Shown here: positions 12,001-27,000 of the stretch, in pieces | Numbering within the stretch: position 1 is the stretch's first letter | Layout: each line of letters begins with the position of its first letter | Assembly: GCF_030867145.1 (NCBI RefSeq) | Contig: NC_134418.1 | Span: 560,501 to 624,500 of the forward strand | DNA from: Opisthocomus hoazin | Taxonomy: Eukaryota; Chordata; Aves; Opisthocomiformes; Opisthocomidae | DNA length: 64,000 bases | Reading direction: 5' to 3' | Program-made: the position numbers and the translations under genes | The notes under the pieces: generated by a model | Seen by the model: the letters and a program-made list of their open reading frames with translations, nothing else | What the model was told of the DNA's origin: nothing | Database searches by the model: none

Positions 12001-15000
12001 GGAGGAAGCAGCGAGACCATGTCACTGCGCCATCGCAGAGCCCAGCTCCCCCCACCCCCTCCCCGAGGCGACGGAGCCAGGGCGGCTGCGAGGGCAGCTG
12101 GGGTCACCGCGGCCGGGGTGGGGGACGGGAGCGGTCCCCGACACCGGGAAGGGTGCGGGGAGCTCTGGGGGGCTCCACCAGTCCCCACATGCCGCAGCTT
12201 GGTCCGTGGGGTGCCGAAGGGGAAGACGGCTGGAGACGTGGCACAGCACCTCCCCCCAGAGCAAGGGCTGGGGGCCCGATCCCACAGGAAAGCACATTCT
12301 GGGCACAGAGCTCCCAGGACCGACGCCAGGATCCGGCCCCTCCACAGCCCACCGGCTCCCACACCTCCTGCCCGAGCGGGGGGAACCAGCCCCTTCCCCA
12401 TGCAGTGTCCAGAGAGCGGCCGAAGGGGCTCAGGGGGTGAAGCTCCAGCCCCACACTGGAAGAGCCCCGCTTCCACCATCCTCACAGCAACCCGGGATCC
12501 CTGGACGAGCGACTTGAGCTGCTCAGCTCCTTCCAGCGGTAACACACATAATCAAATAGACACAGCAATCTGCAGTAACTTATTATAATTACAATCTAAT
12601 TTCTTTAAATTATAGACTGTGTACAAATTGTAGCACCATTTGAAGTATTTAGAAGATCTGAGGAGTCTGTGTTATTGCACTGTTAAGATCACTAAGATAA
12701 GGGGAAGATGAATAAAAACACTACATGTCTTCAGGGATGTCTTCATTCCAATGCAAACTAATTCACAAGGCTGTTTGCAAATGCTCCACATGATTAATTT
12801 TCTCTGCAGGAAGTTCTATAAGCTGGGGAATTTGCTCTGTATTTTCACATATGACAAGCAGGTAGACACCTCAGGCTAATGCTGGAGCACCCCAGAACCG
12901 CCACCTGGCCGTGAACGAGACCCTGCGAGGGGCTGGCAGGCGAGAGCGATGAGAGAGGACAGACAGGGCTGGCAGCAGCTCGCATGTCGGCAGAGCCGGT
13001 GCTCTGCAGCGCAGGCTGCCTGGGGAATGCCCGGCAGACAGCCAAGCGGGACAGCGAAGACAAAGTGGGGGCAAAGTGAGGAGAGTCCCTGGGGATGCCG
13101 GGAACCCAACACAGCTCCTCACCACGAGCGAGGCACCGAGCACCAGCAGGGACGCTCACAGCCGTCCCAGCACCTCTGCACCGTGCTCAAGATCTCAGGT
13201 GGAGCAGGGAGACCCTGGGCTCCTGTCCCACACTGGCCTGCTGAAGCATGGCCCCGCAGCATGGGGCGACCCTGCTGCCTTCCCAGCACAGGCTGGCAAC
13301 GTGACGTGCCGAGGGACCTCAGCTCCCACCGCTCCCTCGGGACGCTTCAGCTTTCGCTGCCGTGTACTTGGAATGAAAGAGGAACATAACCTGCTTTTTC
13401 TGGTAACTCTAATCAGTCATGTTTTGTTTTCCACTTCAGCCCCGCAGCATGACCAGGCTCACCCACGCCTGCCCCGGGGAGGCTTGTTTGTCCCATCACA
13501 CAGATTAGGATGGGAACCCCATGTCCACAGGAAACCAACGAAACCAGGTCCTGAGAGGACCCTGGAGGTACCCAGGGGGACTTTGACCTTATCCACTGTC
13601 GCAACCAGGAGCCATCCAGGCTCCCAGCCGCTTACACTGCTTATCACAGGACAACAGAAGGGTTTGTATAGGAAGGGTCCCTCAAAGATCATCCAGTCCA
13701 CAGCTTCTCTGGGCAGCCTGGGCCAGCGCCTCACCACCCTCAGAGCAGAGAATTTCTTCCCAATGTCCAAAGCACACGACCCTCCAGTTTAAAGCCACTG
13801 CCCCTCGTTCTGTCACTACAGGCCCTGGTGAAAAGTCTCTCTCTCTTCCTTACAAACCCCTTTAGAGCTTGTGCAGAGCAGAAGGATGAACCACCGAGCC
13901 AGCACAAGCGGGAGGGGGGCTGGCCCAGGCCCCCCTTCCCCAGCCCCTGGGGCAGGCGCCATGCCACCTCTGGTTTCACTGCAGCACGAGAGACCCCCGA
14001 GACAGAGCACATGCTTTGCACTGGACATCATTTGAAAGCCCAGCGACCAGCTGAAGCGTGAGAGCAGCCCAGGACAACGTCCAGGAGCCGTGGGCACTGC
14101 CAGAGCCACAGAGGCAGAAGGTGCTTCACACGAACCCCCCGAGGTCAGACTCACGTCTTTGTCCGCAATGTGCCGGGGTGGTCCCTGCGCAGACCCCGCT
14201 GCCCGAATCGCTCTCACCACACCGCTGCCAGCGGCAGTGTCAGCGCTGAGAGGGGAGGCCATGCGCAATGCCGTCAGCAGGGCTGGAGACGCCATGGGGG
14301 GGCACAGAGGACAAGCTGAGGGCTGGGACGGTCCGAGCCGAGCCAAGCCCTGCTCCACAGGAAGCTGTGCCTCGCTGAGGGTAAGTGCAACATTTCCTCT
14401 CCAAGGAAAATTCCTCTAAAAACTCCCAAACAGCACAGGCTGGGCAGGCAGAAGCTCGCCAGGAACGAGCAGGAAGAGCAAGGCTGGACACAAGAAAACC
14501 TTTCCAGCCACAGAGCCAGGCACGCAGGGGAGCACTGCTCAGGGAAGTTCTGCCGTCTCCGTCGTGGGAGGTTTTTAAGTGCGCATGTGAAGCCCCCACC
14601 TCGCCGGCAACCCCGCAGCTGCGGCACCAAAGCTGCTCTCACGGCACCGAGGCCCTCGAGCAGCACGCGCGAGGAGGAACCAGCGGCAGCTCCCCTGACG
14701 GACGGCAAACCCCAGGCTTGCTTCGTGCTAACGCGGGTGCGCTGCCCCGCCACGAACACAGTTCGCACCTACACCGCTCCCATGGCACAGGGACCCCAGT
14801 GGGACCTTTCCTTGCCCCCTTCCACAGACCCCATCGGGGGGGCTGACGCTCCAGCAGCGCTGCCGACACGCGGCGCTGGCATGGCAGCATGGCAGAGCAC
14901 GGCACCCGGGGCGGTGGGAGCAACCACCGGTACTTACTGGGCGAAGAGGTGCCGGGAGCGGACGACGAACTTGAAGACGTACTCCAAGGCCTTGAAGGTG

Positions 15001-18000
15001 CGCATGAGCGGCTCGCAGGGCTCCCCACGGCTGGCGTGGTCCATGTACTGCGTCAGCACCGAGATCAGCTTCCTGCAGGACGGCGACGCGTGTGGCCGGG
15101 GCTCTCCTGAGCCGTGCCGCGCTGCCTGTCAGGCGCTCCCCAGCCGCCGGCACTGTCCCCCCTGCGCTCACCGCCCAGCCCCGTCCCTCCCCGCTCCCAC
15201 CGCGGCTGCCGGGCACCCACTTGTAGGCAAGCGTGGCACTGAAGTGCTGGCGGATGTAGGCCTCCAGGACTGCGTTGAAATGCTGGAACTTCCTGTCAGC
15301 CACCAGCCCCACGATGAAAACCTGGGGGACGAGCAGCGGGCACGGCTCGGTGTGGGCAGCAGGATGCCCACAGCCAGCCGGGTGCTTACAGCCATGGCCA
15401 GAGCGGCATTGACCCCTCATGGGGGCTGCCAGAGCCCCCGCACGCACGCCCAGCCCACAGGGACGGGCAGACCTCCGAGGTGGAAAGCCCAAAACAGGCT
15501 TCGAGCCCGGCGGCTGCAGGACTCACAGCCAGCTTGCACAGAGCTCACACAAGCACCGGCCCCAGAAGTCCCACAGCAGCCACCTCAACCCCAACCCTCC
15601 CCTGGTCCCATCTCTGGGGTCACTCCTGTCTCAGTGTAGGAGAAATGCCTTTGAGTCTCGTTGGAATTGTCCCCTGGAGGGACAGTGTCCCCGCAGAGCC
15701 ACAGCCCTGCCTGTGCCGGGTCAGCCAGGCTCTACTGACCCAAGGCACTGTGGTGGAGCCACACGGCTCTGAGCACTACTTATCCAGTCAGACCAGTGGG
15801 ACCCATCTCAAACCCACCCCAGTCTGACCCGGGCCCATCCTGCACTGGTCAGTGGGGTCAGACCCAGGCTCAGCACTCGCAGGGAAGCAGGTCCCACTTA
15901 CCAGGGCGTCAAAAACAAGCGTGTCATAGACATCCGTGTCCGAGTTCTCCATCATGATCGAGAACAAGGCATCCAGCGTGTCCTGGAGGAACTGGGGGAG
16001 ACAAGAGGACTGTGAGGGCTCGAGCGTTAACTCCCAGCATCATCCCAGACCCACCTCCGAGTGCAGGAGCAACCTGCCTGGGCACCGGGCTCCTGTGCCC
16101 ATCCTCAGCCTTTCTCAGTCTGGGGCACGCAGCTTTTTGCCCAGACACGACTCCCCGGCTCGGTGGTCCCCCAGCAGGGAGCCCGGCAATGCCCCTCTGG
16201 CCACCCGTTTGCTGCAGCAGCCCCAGCCGGGCTCCCGGGGCCAACGGGGCAGTCGCCGCAGGCAGAGGCAGCGTCTGTCCCCAGGGAAGAGGCGCTGAGG
16301 CCGTGTGGGATGCTCCCAGTGCGCCCAGTCCAGCCCCAGCCCAGGGCAGCTCCCCCTGCTCCGGCAGCTGCTCTCAGCGCAGCCGGTCAGGCTGCCCGGA
16401 CACCCCTGCTGCCAATGCTCCCGACCCGCGGGAGCTGTCACATCCCCCTGCCCCCCGGAGCAGCCGCCTGGGGACGTGGCTGGGGACCTGAGCGCAGGAG
16501 CAGGGAAGGGAGGAGGTGGGAGGGCAGATCCCGGCACGACGCGGGGGAAAATCCAGGCTGTACCTTGATGACCTCCCCTCCGTCCACGTGCATCAGCTTT
16601 TGGAGGTTCCCGGAGAGGAGGCTGGGCTTGGAGCGCCACTTCAGCAGCCCCAGCAGGTTGACTGGGAGGGAGGAACGGGAGTCGGCCCAGTGTCACTTGC
16701 TGCCAGACCCGAACGCCACCGACCCCCCGGGCCCCCCTTCCCACCCTCCCAGCCCTGGGCAGCCAGCCGTCGAGGCCCCATCCCGGGGACGCGGTGCCGC
16801 TGGCTGCTGGCCCTGCTCTGGGGGAAGCACAGGGCGAGCACCCGTCGTGCCGGAGCTCCCACGACTGCACAGTGTGGCCGGGCGCTGCCACCCTCTTCAC
16901 ACCCCCACAGGCAAGAAACCAAGACCCGAAACAGTCGGACTCGGCACTGGAGCTGCGGCTTCCCCATGAACCTCTCGGAGCAGGGACCTCACGTCGCCGT
17001 CCTCCCCCAACTCGTGCCCTCCACCTTCCGTGCCCCGGCGCCTGCCCCACGCTCCCGGCCGTGCCGCCCCGCAGCTCCGCTCCTGCGCCCAGCCGAGCTG
17101 GCTGCTGCCGTGCAGGTGGGACGGGGCCACGTGCCACGGGCCAGCTCCAGCTCCCCGTACCACTGCTGCTCGGCACAGAGAGCTTCCCAACTCCAGTACC
17201 GTAAAAGGATAAACCTTGGCTGAAGAAAAGGCTGGTACTGCAGAAGCTGCACTTGTGCTAGAGGAAGGGAATTCACTGAACAGCAGCAGCCCTGAGCCCC
17301 GCTAGCACGGACCCGCAGCAGCCCCGGGCCCCGAGAGCGATGAGTCCCCGCGGCGGCGGTCCCCAAGCCCCCAGCCCCGCGCAGGGCTGCGGTTTCCCCA
17401 GCTGCGCCATTCAACAGCAGGACGACGTCTTTCCACCCGTCGGCCCTGCCGAAGCAGCGCTGCGGGCTGGGAGGGACCCGGCTTCCCCGCACGCCCTTCC
17501 CCTGTCCGAGCACCGCTGCCGCTCGCCTCCCGGGCACGGTGCCCACCGCCTGCCCCTGCTCCGTGCAGCTTTATCCCTCCCGGCAGCTGAGACGCTGTCT
17601 CCAGGCGTTCGTGTTGTCCACCCCGAGTGTCGGGCTGCTGCGGGGCTTTCTGCCGCGGCACAGACACGCACTGGAAACGTGGCCGCGTCCCAAGCGCCGG
17701 CGCTGCCGCGCAGCACAGTGCGGTTAGAGCCGTGACGTGGTGGGGAGCACAGCACGCTGCCCCGGAGAGCACCCGGACAGCGTGGGCCCGTCAGCCCTCC
17801 TGTCCCGCAGGGCGGGTGCTCGCTGCCAGCCCCACGCTCCCGCTCGCTTCAGAGGGGCACGGGAAGCCGTCGGGTAACTGCCAGGGCTCGCTCGAAGCCG
17901 CCGACAGCTCTCTGCTCTGCCACCTCCCAAAACGTTCTGCACCAGGCACAATCCCACCTGCACATGCTGACGGGTCCGTGCCGAGATGGCACGCACGCTC

Positions 18001-21000
18001 CTGGCTTCCCTGCAACGAGCTGCGCAGGGCACCCCAGGGCTGCAAGCCCACGCGAGCTGGCCGAGGACAGGGCTTAAAAACAGGGAGTCCCAATTCCCAC
18101 CCTGATTTCGAAGGGCTCAAGGAAGGTCATGGAGCCTTCAACAGCAACGCTCAGCATCTCGCTCCAGGTCACCGGAGGCAGCGGCTCGGTTCCCCAGGCA
18201 CGAGAGCAGATTAATTGCTGTCTGCAAGGGTTTGCACCAGCCAAGAAACTGCTAACTACCCACCACGCTCCACGCCCCCAAGGTGCTGCCAGCGCCTGGA
18301 AACACTTCCAGACTGTTATTGTTTGTTCTCATTTCCCCGCCTCGCCTCGGAAAACTAATCTGCTGCTAACTCAGGAGGGCTCAGGAGACAGATAAGCCAA
18401 AAGACAACCTTAATAAACAAGGGAGAAAAAAGATAAACTCTGAGTTACAGCCCGCAGCTACCGACCCCGAGATATGCAAACAGGGCCTACAGCAAACCTC
18501 CTGGTGCGGGCGCCGGGGCAGCTCGGCACAGGGCACCACGGCAGCGGTGCCACGGGCGAGGACAGCGAAGCCGGGTGGCCGGGGTGGCAGGCAGGGCAGC
18601 ACCGGCCCAGCCGCAGGCGCTCCTGCTCGCAGCCGCTGCTCCCCAGGGGATGGCAGCCCCCAGAGCTCCCGGGAGCAGCCCTGAGCAGGTCGAAGCGGCC
18701 ATTCGGCACTCACCGTCCGCGCTCTCCGGCACTGTCGACATGCCATCCCAGTGCCACGTGCGACAGGCACAAGCCCCGGCCCAGCTGCTGGCAGACAGCA
18801 GCCGGAGAGCGGGCAGCTGGGAGAAGCGTGGTGCGGTGGGTGGGAACGCACCGGTGGGGTGGGCACAGCCCCACTGCCACCCCCGTGGGGAGCTGGGACT
18901 CACCGTTCTGGGTCAGCTTCGTGGAGCAGACCAGCGTCGAGATTTGGAAGCTGTCCCGGGCCGACACGGTTAAGCCGGATGCAGCCCCGCTCACGCGGAA
19001 AGAGGAGCCGGAGAGGAGCTTCGGCTCCGAGAGATTCCTCGTGGAGGGCAGGGTCAGGTACACGCCGGCATCCTCCAGCCTCCTGCTGTCGCCCTGCAAG
19101 CAGAGCCTGGCTCACACCGGGCACCACAGCCCCGCGGGAGCCCCGTGGGACAGGGCTGGCCCGTGGACTCGCCAAGTCCCTGCGTGGGGGGCTTTGCTGC
19201 GTGCAGCAGGGCAGGGTGAGGAGGGCAGCAGAGCCGTGCACAGGTAACGGTGGCTCCCACCTAACGGCATCGTTACGGCTTGGTAACCTCCGGCTCACGG
19301 AAGTCACTGGGAGGCGGGAGCTGGCCCGGGAATCGCTGCCTGCAGTGCTGAACCCCGTGCAGGCAGCGCAGCGACTCGCCTGACATTAATCTCAACAGAG
19401 CATCCAACAGAGCTGCTCCCTGCGGGGCTCCGCCGGGATCCGCAGATCAGGACAACCGACCGGAGGGACGCCGAGTGCCGGCCAGCACCGCTCAGGCAGG
19501 ACACAAGGTGGGTGGAGAAGCGCTGGGGCAGCCAGCGACACGGAGGAGCCAGAGCCATCAGCAGCACCCTGGGATGAAGCGTGTGCCTGAGCACTGCCCT
19601 GGGGACAGACACGCAGCTGACACGCAGCCCCGTGGCGACACCATCACCAGCCCGACGGGACACGTCCTGCCTGCGTGGGCGTGCTGGGGTCTTCTCCACA
19701 GTGGCAAAACAGCCTCTTTCTTTGTGTCCCCTACTCTTAAGTTGAAGAATTGAGACAACAAGGACTCACTGGACTGAGTTTCTAAATGATCCTTCCATGC
19801 TCGTTTGCAAGCACGAGACACGGTGATGTCCAGAGCCAGCCAGCCACAGGACGATGGACGGTGGCCGTGCCACCCCGAGCTCACCAGCACTCACTCATGG
19901 CTTGGCTGAACAGGGCATTTCACCTTCCCTGCCACAATCTTGCATGCTAAAATTCTTCCTGCTGAAGGTCAGATGAAGATCATGAAATTGTTTGTTGTTG
20001 GCTTTTCCGTCTGTGGAGCGTACCCACGGTGGCCAGCTGACTCGCAGGAGGCACTGGGTCTCTTCCAAGTGCAGCTAAGCCCTCGCAGGGTAAACTGGCT
20101 TGATTTCAGACGTTTCTCGACTAGCCTGAGATCAAGAGGTCTGAGGAGCTAAAAGCATATAATTCACATTCCTCTGGCAAACAAAGATAAAAAGATGAAA
20201 TAGCTTCTGACTCCCGGAATGAAGCCCCAGTGTTTGCCGGGAAGAGCAGGAGTCAGCTGCGGGGAAGACGAAGAACGCCGGCTCTCACTTGCTCAGGGGT
20301 CGGCAGCAACCCTCTAAGGAGAGCACGCACCCAGGAGGGAGCTGCGCAGGGTTTGGTCTCGCTGCCCCTCCAGCACCGGGCTGCGGAGGGGACACTGCCC
20401 CAGAGAGCCAGGGGCCGTGCCAGCAGCTCTGCAGGCCACGGCAGCATTTAAAGAATCTGGGTGTTTTGCCCAAAAAGATCAGGGAGGAGGGACATGACAA
20501 CAATTTCAAATGCGTAGGAGCTGCTGGGGAAGAAAAGGGCAGCTCTGTCCCTGTCCCCAGGCACCCGGGCTCCCTGTGGGAGGGAGGTCAGGCATCGCAA
20601 GAGCCACAGGCGGGGAACGTCACGGCAGCGCGGTGCTGGGACTGACCGGCCGGCGGGCAGCGGTGAGCCCATCCCATCGGCAGAAGCGTGTCCGAGCAAG
20701 GACGGCTCGGGGAGGGCTGGCCCTGCCTCAGGGCAGGAGGTGGACGGGGCAGCCCCGGTGCAGACAGACAGATGGACAGCAGAGGCCCGCAGGAGCCACG
20801 CAGCGTGGGGCATGGGCGCAGCGGGGTGACACCGCTCAGACCCCCAGCGCAGTCCTGTGTCGTGGGACGCTGACGAGCACAGCGGTGAGCTGGCAGCAGC
20901 CCGTCTGCCGGGGCACCTCTGCTGCCAGGACGTGACGCAGCTGCAGAAGCAGCATCGGGTGCTAAGAGGGAAATGCAGCGATGAAGAGGAGGATCTCCTC

Positions 21001-24000
21001 CATCAGCCTCGTGGGATGCGTTGGCTGAGGCCAGCTGCAGAGCTGCCGCAGCAGGCAGGAGACAGACCTGCTCATCCCAAAAAGACACAGGACTTGGGAA
21101 GGGAGATGGTTCTACCTCGAGTGACTGTGGGGTCACATTGCCAGGAATAGCAGGGAAAACTACAGAAAACTTCAGTTAAACTCCAGAGCAGCCAAGGGGC
21201 TGAGGTGGGAAGGTCACCTCCTGGGGAGGCTGGAGTTTCATTGCTGGCCAGGAACGCTGAAGTGGTGCTGACACACAGAGGAAGAGTCCTGAGCTCGCCC
21301 TTGCAGCAGGGACCAGCTCGCACCTCCCGCTCCCCTGGCCACAGCCCAGGAGAGGCAAGAGGACACCAAGGCAAGAGGGAACAGTGCCTTCATGGGGTCT
21401 TTCACATGCCGGCATCAGAGCCAACTGTGTTTCTTCCAAATGAACAATGAATTTTCCCTCCTTGTGTTGTCTCTCTTCTCTCTCAGAAGAGGCAGTTTTA
21501 GGCAGAAAAACACTGGTGAAATCAGGTAAAGTGCAGCAGATATCTTCATGGGGACGTTCCCTTCCAAGTCAGATACGTTTAAGCTCCCTTTTCCTAAACA
21601 AAACTTGTCATTTGCAAGGGAGCAGCGCAGGGATTAGAGACGCCGTGTGCAGGGAGCCGTGGCAGGAGCCCCCACCATCAAGGACAGAAAGGACAGGAGG
21701 GAGGGACTGGAAACCCTCCGGGGGACTTGGGGTACGTGCCACCAGTGCAGCAGCTCCGGCAGGGACGAGGACCCCAGCCCCACGCAGGCAGCTGCCAGGA
21801 GAGCTGCCATCCTGCAGCCCCCCACGTCGAGGGGGGGTCTGCCTGCCCCCCATACCTTGTACAGAACCAGGTCGTGCTCCCCGTCACGCAGCGTGGTGCC
21901 GTCCGGTCGCATCAGCTTCACAAAGGCCATGGAGAAAATCCGCTCGCTTTTGTCTTTGGCTGGGAGAGACAAACACGGGGCGAGGTGAAGCCGGCGCAGG
22001 AGGAGCCCGAGGATGCATCGCGCGGGCAGGGCAAGCGCAGCTGAGCCGGGGGCTCCTGCCCTCCCGGCAGCCAGAGCGGGTCAGGGAGGGGGCTGCCCGG
22101 GAAATCGTGTTGCTTTTCCTGGAGCCCGCAGGCTGTGCCCACACGCAGCGAGACCCCCGGCCCCGGGAGAAGCGGCTGCCGCAGCTGTTTGGGAACCTCA
22201 GTGGGGGCAGACGAGGAGCAACGAGCCGATGGGCGGCCAGAGGAGCTGCTGGGCAGGCAGCCATCGGACAGCCACCTCTGCGGGAGCGAGACGGGTTTGG
22301 GGCAGGCAGGATCAGACTGGTGAGCAGCAGCCTCAGCTGCAGGTCTCCCGCAGTGGCCCCGGGGAAGGTTCCCGCAGTTGCAGGACGTGCCACACCACGT
22401 CTCGTCATGTGTGGTTTTCCACTCTGTGGAGGCACCGACAGCAGCACCCCTGCTACGGGAGCAGCCGGTCCTCCTGGCCACACACCGCAGCCATGGCCTT
22501 GCTGCAGCCAAACGCCCCGGGACGCAGAGCGGCTGCTCCAGAGAGCCAGGCACAGGCACCTGGGGAGCGGCTCCACGCAAGGGGCAGTGGCTCCCAGAGA
22601 CTGCTGCCCACGACGGGCAGCGGGGACAGAGCAGAACAGGGGCGACAGCTTGCATCCCCCCCACGTGAATCCAGCGTCCCTGCGGTGTCCCTGCACGGTG
22701 CGAGGCGAGGACCGCTCACTGGGCGCTCCTGTTCCTGCAGCCCCTGAGCTGCAGACAGCCCACCTCCAGCACAGCCCGTGCTGAGAACGTTAGCTGAGGA
22801 AGACCTGAAGAAAGGAGATACTTACAGTCGCTGGAGGAGCGGTGCCGGAAGGTGAATCTCAGGTGGGTCTTGTGGACGTCTTCAATGGGAACAGCAATCT
22901 GAGACAGAGAATGTGTGACTGCATGAGGACAGCAGGGCACGAGCTGAGCGACCTGGCTGGCCAAGCCTCATCTCATGCTCGGGCAATGGCTGCGCTGAAC
23001 TGCCCGTTGCTTAAATCCAAGCCCATGTGCTTTCCTTTCAATTAGAGACTGAACTGGAGACACAAGTGTCTCTGCAGGGCTGGTGGTGTGCGTCCATGAG
23101 CCCCAGCACTGCTCAGCAGCGAGGGTGGCAGACGTGGCCTCCCTGCCGCGAGACCTGCTGCAGCTCGCCCTGCGTCTCCATCCAGGAGCCGTGACACTGG
23201 CAGCACCCCACGTCCTCCAAGCGGGGAAGCTGTGGGCCTTGCCGTCCGAAAAGCCATCCCTGGAAGGATGTCCTCCTCCGGCGGCTCGGTCCTGCTGCGC
23301 GGGAGGGGCAAGGGATGCAGCCTCGGGCAGTCGCAGCCCCAGTCCCCACGCCCCAAGGCCGGTACAGACCTTCACCGTCTCCATCCACCGCTGGTGCCGC
23401 TGCTGGTAGTAGACCACGGAGCGGTACTCACTCGCCGGCTTGTCTCCCGCACCGTGGTAAATCACGTTCTGCAGAGGGGGCAGCAGCAGAAGAGACACTT
23501 CGTGGTCAGATCAAATAAACTCAACGGGCTAAAGAATTTTGCACCCCCTGCTAACCCAGGCCAGCACCCGAGCGGTCTGGCCCCCCCAGGCTGCTCTCCC
23601 CTGCCCACACCACGGCAGCCCCCACCTGAGCTCCCCCAGCACAGGTTACAACAACGCAGCCAGCACGGGGACATCTTCCCGACTGTCCCTTCCCAGCTGG
23701 GCTCAGGGGGCAGCTAAAGGCTTCCCTGTCCCCATCCCTGTCCCCTCCACCTCCGCCAGGCCTGGTGCAACCTCTGGCAGGAGCCAGCAAGGGACATGCC
23801 AGGGCACGGTCACGGCTTGGCTTCCATTGCGCTGTGGTAAGGGTGTTCTCGGGGACGGACAAGGAGGTGGGGGCTGCGCCCCTGGGCTAGCCCAGTGGGG
23901 CCCCCAGCATTTCACAGCCTCATCCTCAGAGCCAGGTGAGAATCGCCTTCGAAATGAAAGCAAACTCTGGAGAGAGACAAGGCAACGAGCAGTCCTGGGG

Positions 24001-27000
24001 CAAGGGGAGCTGGGTCTGAGCCTCCCCCCGCCCTCCTGGCAACCCCCCAAGCTCCTTCGCCCTCCTGCTTCTCCCGGGGCCAGCGAGCTGGGACACCCCA
24101 TGCCCAGGGATCTCCACAGGTTCTGGCTGTGCCCGAGGGAGGACAATTTTCTCTCTGTCCCTTCCCAGCACTTTCCCAGATCTTTATTCTAAAGAGCAGC
24201 TCCGGAGGCTCCAGCAGCCAGAGGCCACTCCAGCCAGTTCAACGCCGGCACCAGCACTGGCACCAGCATGCTACAGCTGCCCCTGCCCAAGGTGGGGAGA
24301 TGTGGGGAACAGTCCCTCACCCCAGGGCCGATCCGGCGCCTGCCATACCTGCACCACGCTGCCCGACTCATCGCAGACGCACACCGTCACTTCCACATTC
24401 TTCTGCGTCTTCTTGTTCCCCTTGTCAAACTCACCCTGCACCAGTGTCAGGTAGATGTCGTTCCTGACGTCTCCTGGGTGGACAGTCCTGTCAGCAAGGC
24501 CGCGTCCCCTCTGCAGCGGGGCTTCCCATAACCCTGATCACGCTGGGACCCCTAGAGACCATCCAGGGATGGCCCGGCCCGCCAGCCTGCTTGCCTGGCA
24601 TGATGACCTCTGGGTAGCCCAGCTTGCGTGCCACCACCGTGCTGCGGTCCACGAGGTGGGGATGGTCCTTCTGCACTTGGCTCAAGTCTCCCCACAGCAT
24701 CTTCAGGGACACCCAGAACCCTGCCAGGACAGAGCGCCGGACGTCGCCGCGCAGCCCGCACCAGCTCAGCTCAAGCTGTGCCAGGCCGTGCCGGCCAAGG
24801 CTGCCAGCCACGCGTGCCTCCTGCGGAAGCGGCTGCCCCTGCCTGGGGCTCGGCCCTGGGGGGGGTTTGGGCGGGTGGTCGTTCCCGGTCACCCCGTACG
24901 GCTCTGAACCTGATTGCCAGGACAATTTACAGAGCGAGCCCCAGCCACACCGAGGTCAAACTCGCACCCCCGTGGCTGCTGCGGTTCTTCAGTGGGTGAC
25001 AGCGTGCAAGAGCCTGGGGGAGGCAGCGGCAGGGGGCCAGGAGCGAGCCCCCAGACCCTGCGAGGAGTGGCATGGGGGGGCTGCCCGGGTTCCTGAGCAC
25101 AAGCAGCACCCACAGGAAGCATGGCTGGGCCAAGGAGGGGTCTCACCCCGTCCCCCACCGCGTACAGCAGTGCAGAGCAGGCACGCAGGGCAGGGGACAG
25201 GTGGGGGCTCTACCTTGTCCCTTGTGGTTGATGTCCTTCCCCTCCACCGCCTTCCTGATCATGTTGTGAAGAAAATCGTTGTCCGCAGCCACCCTGCAAA
25301 CACCAGCGCGGGGCGATTCGGAGGAGCTCCCCACCGGGCGCACAGGGCTGACCCCGCACGGCTGCTCCCCGTGGCCAGGCACCAACCGCCAGCGCAGCGA
25401 ACAACAGCCTGGATCCCGCTGCGGCTCCCAGCCTGCCAGCCTGCCGCCAGGGAGGTGCGGGATGGCATCCGCCGCAGAATTAATCCCCAAGCACGTGTGC
25501 CCAAGGATCGCTGCTGCCCCCCGCCCCGCTGCCCTGTGGGACTCACAGGTGCACAGGGATGAAGTGCTGCTTGTCCTCGTCGCTCTCGCACTTCCCCTTG
25601 GTGATGTCCGTGATGTCCATCACTGCAGCGACACAGAGGCGGCAGCATGGGGTGGCTGCCGTGGGCACCAGCAGCCCCAGCACCACGGCCCACCATGCCA
25701 AATCCTCCTGGGAGCAGCACCCAGCACCGCGTTTGTCCCGTCCCGCAGCCACCATTTCACCTGTGCCCCCAGCGCTGACCCTGCTGTGCCCCGGCCGGTG
25801 CCCTGCGGGGAGGCCAGCACGCCCCACCGAGACCCCTCTGCCACCCCACGCCAGACAGCGCCGAGCTGCACGGGGCTCAGCAGGGAGAGACCTCGCACCC
25901 ACACGGCTCCACGGCAGATGGACGTGCTGCCAGCACAGGCTGCGACCTGGCATCCTGGCATGGCTCACCCGTGGGAAACGCTCCCGGCGGGGCTGCAGCA
26001 GCACCGGCATCAGCCCCCAGTGCAGGGAAGGGTCCCATGCTGGGGCACAGCCTGAAGGCTGCCCACCCCTCGGGCTCTCCCCTCCTTGCCCTGCCTGGCC
26101 GGAGGCAGGAGCAGCCCTGGGGCGTTGCTGCCCCGAACCGCTGCCCCCCTCAGCCAACGAGCCCCATGGAGCCCGGTGGCCAAGAGGTGGGTGCTGGGGG
26201 GGTGCTGCCATGGGAAGCACTGGGGGGTCTCCTCCCTGCACCCACGGCAGAGCCTGCTCTCACCTGAGATGCCGAAGGGCCGCCGGAGGCCCGTGCTGAG
26301 CTTGCGGCTGTAGGTCTCCCGGAGGTCCATGCGTCCCACCCGGATGATCTGGCACACCAGGAAAAGCCTCTCCCGCTTTAGGTCTTTGCTGCCCAGGTCC
26401 TGGGGGGACAGGGGCTGCGTGAGCCAGCGCTGGCAGCACCACGCAGGGATGTGCCTCTGCCAGCACCGGGTGACCACAGGGTACCCAGTCCGTGCGGGAG
26501 GATGAGCCAGCGGGTGCAGACCCACCACGAGTCCCTGCTCCCTACACCCCGGCTCTGCCTTCAGGGGCCGGGGAGTCCCCCTGCTGCTGTGCCCCGCAGA
26601 GGGGCTCGGCTGGCAGGCACAGAGCCCTGCTGCCCCAGGGACCCTGGGGGTTCTCTGCACCCCAGGCAGCCCCGAGCCCCAGGGACAGGGACAATGCTGG
26701 AGCTGGTGGAGACCAATGGTCCTAGACGGCCCCCACGGGCCAGGCAGCGCAGCCAAGGGGGGCACGCTGCCCTGGGAGGGAACAGGTCTGACGTGGTGCT
26801 GGGCTGGGTGGGGTGGCCACGCGTCCCTGGGGGTGCCGGGTCCTGCGTGTGCTGCCCCTGCACAAAGACCTTTCTGCGAGGCTGCGGCACGGGGCAGGGG
26901 TCACGTCGCAGAGCATGGGGACGCGCGGCTGACGCCAGCAGCGAGCAGGGTTGGAGGTGGGCGAGACCCAGGGGAGCTGGACCGCGGGGGCTGGAAGTGC

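Larger units (their letters stand above)
8681..14937 (-). other. DOCK-A intron 22 (between exons 22 and 23)
   Basis: A 6.3 kb intron carrying both CR1 fragments and AT-rich patches (9940-10150, 12540-12850). No exon is recognised; long open frames near 11750-12550 are GC composition. Confidence 0.6.

Noticed and set aside
21447-22784. 445-residue plus-strand open frame
   Set aside because: Overlaps DOCK-A exon 17 on the other strand; low-complexity composition and no family match.
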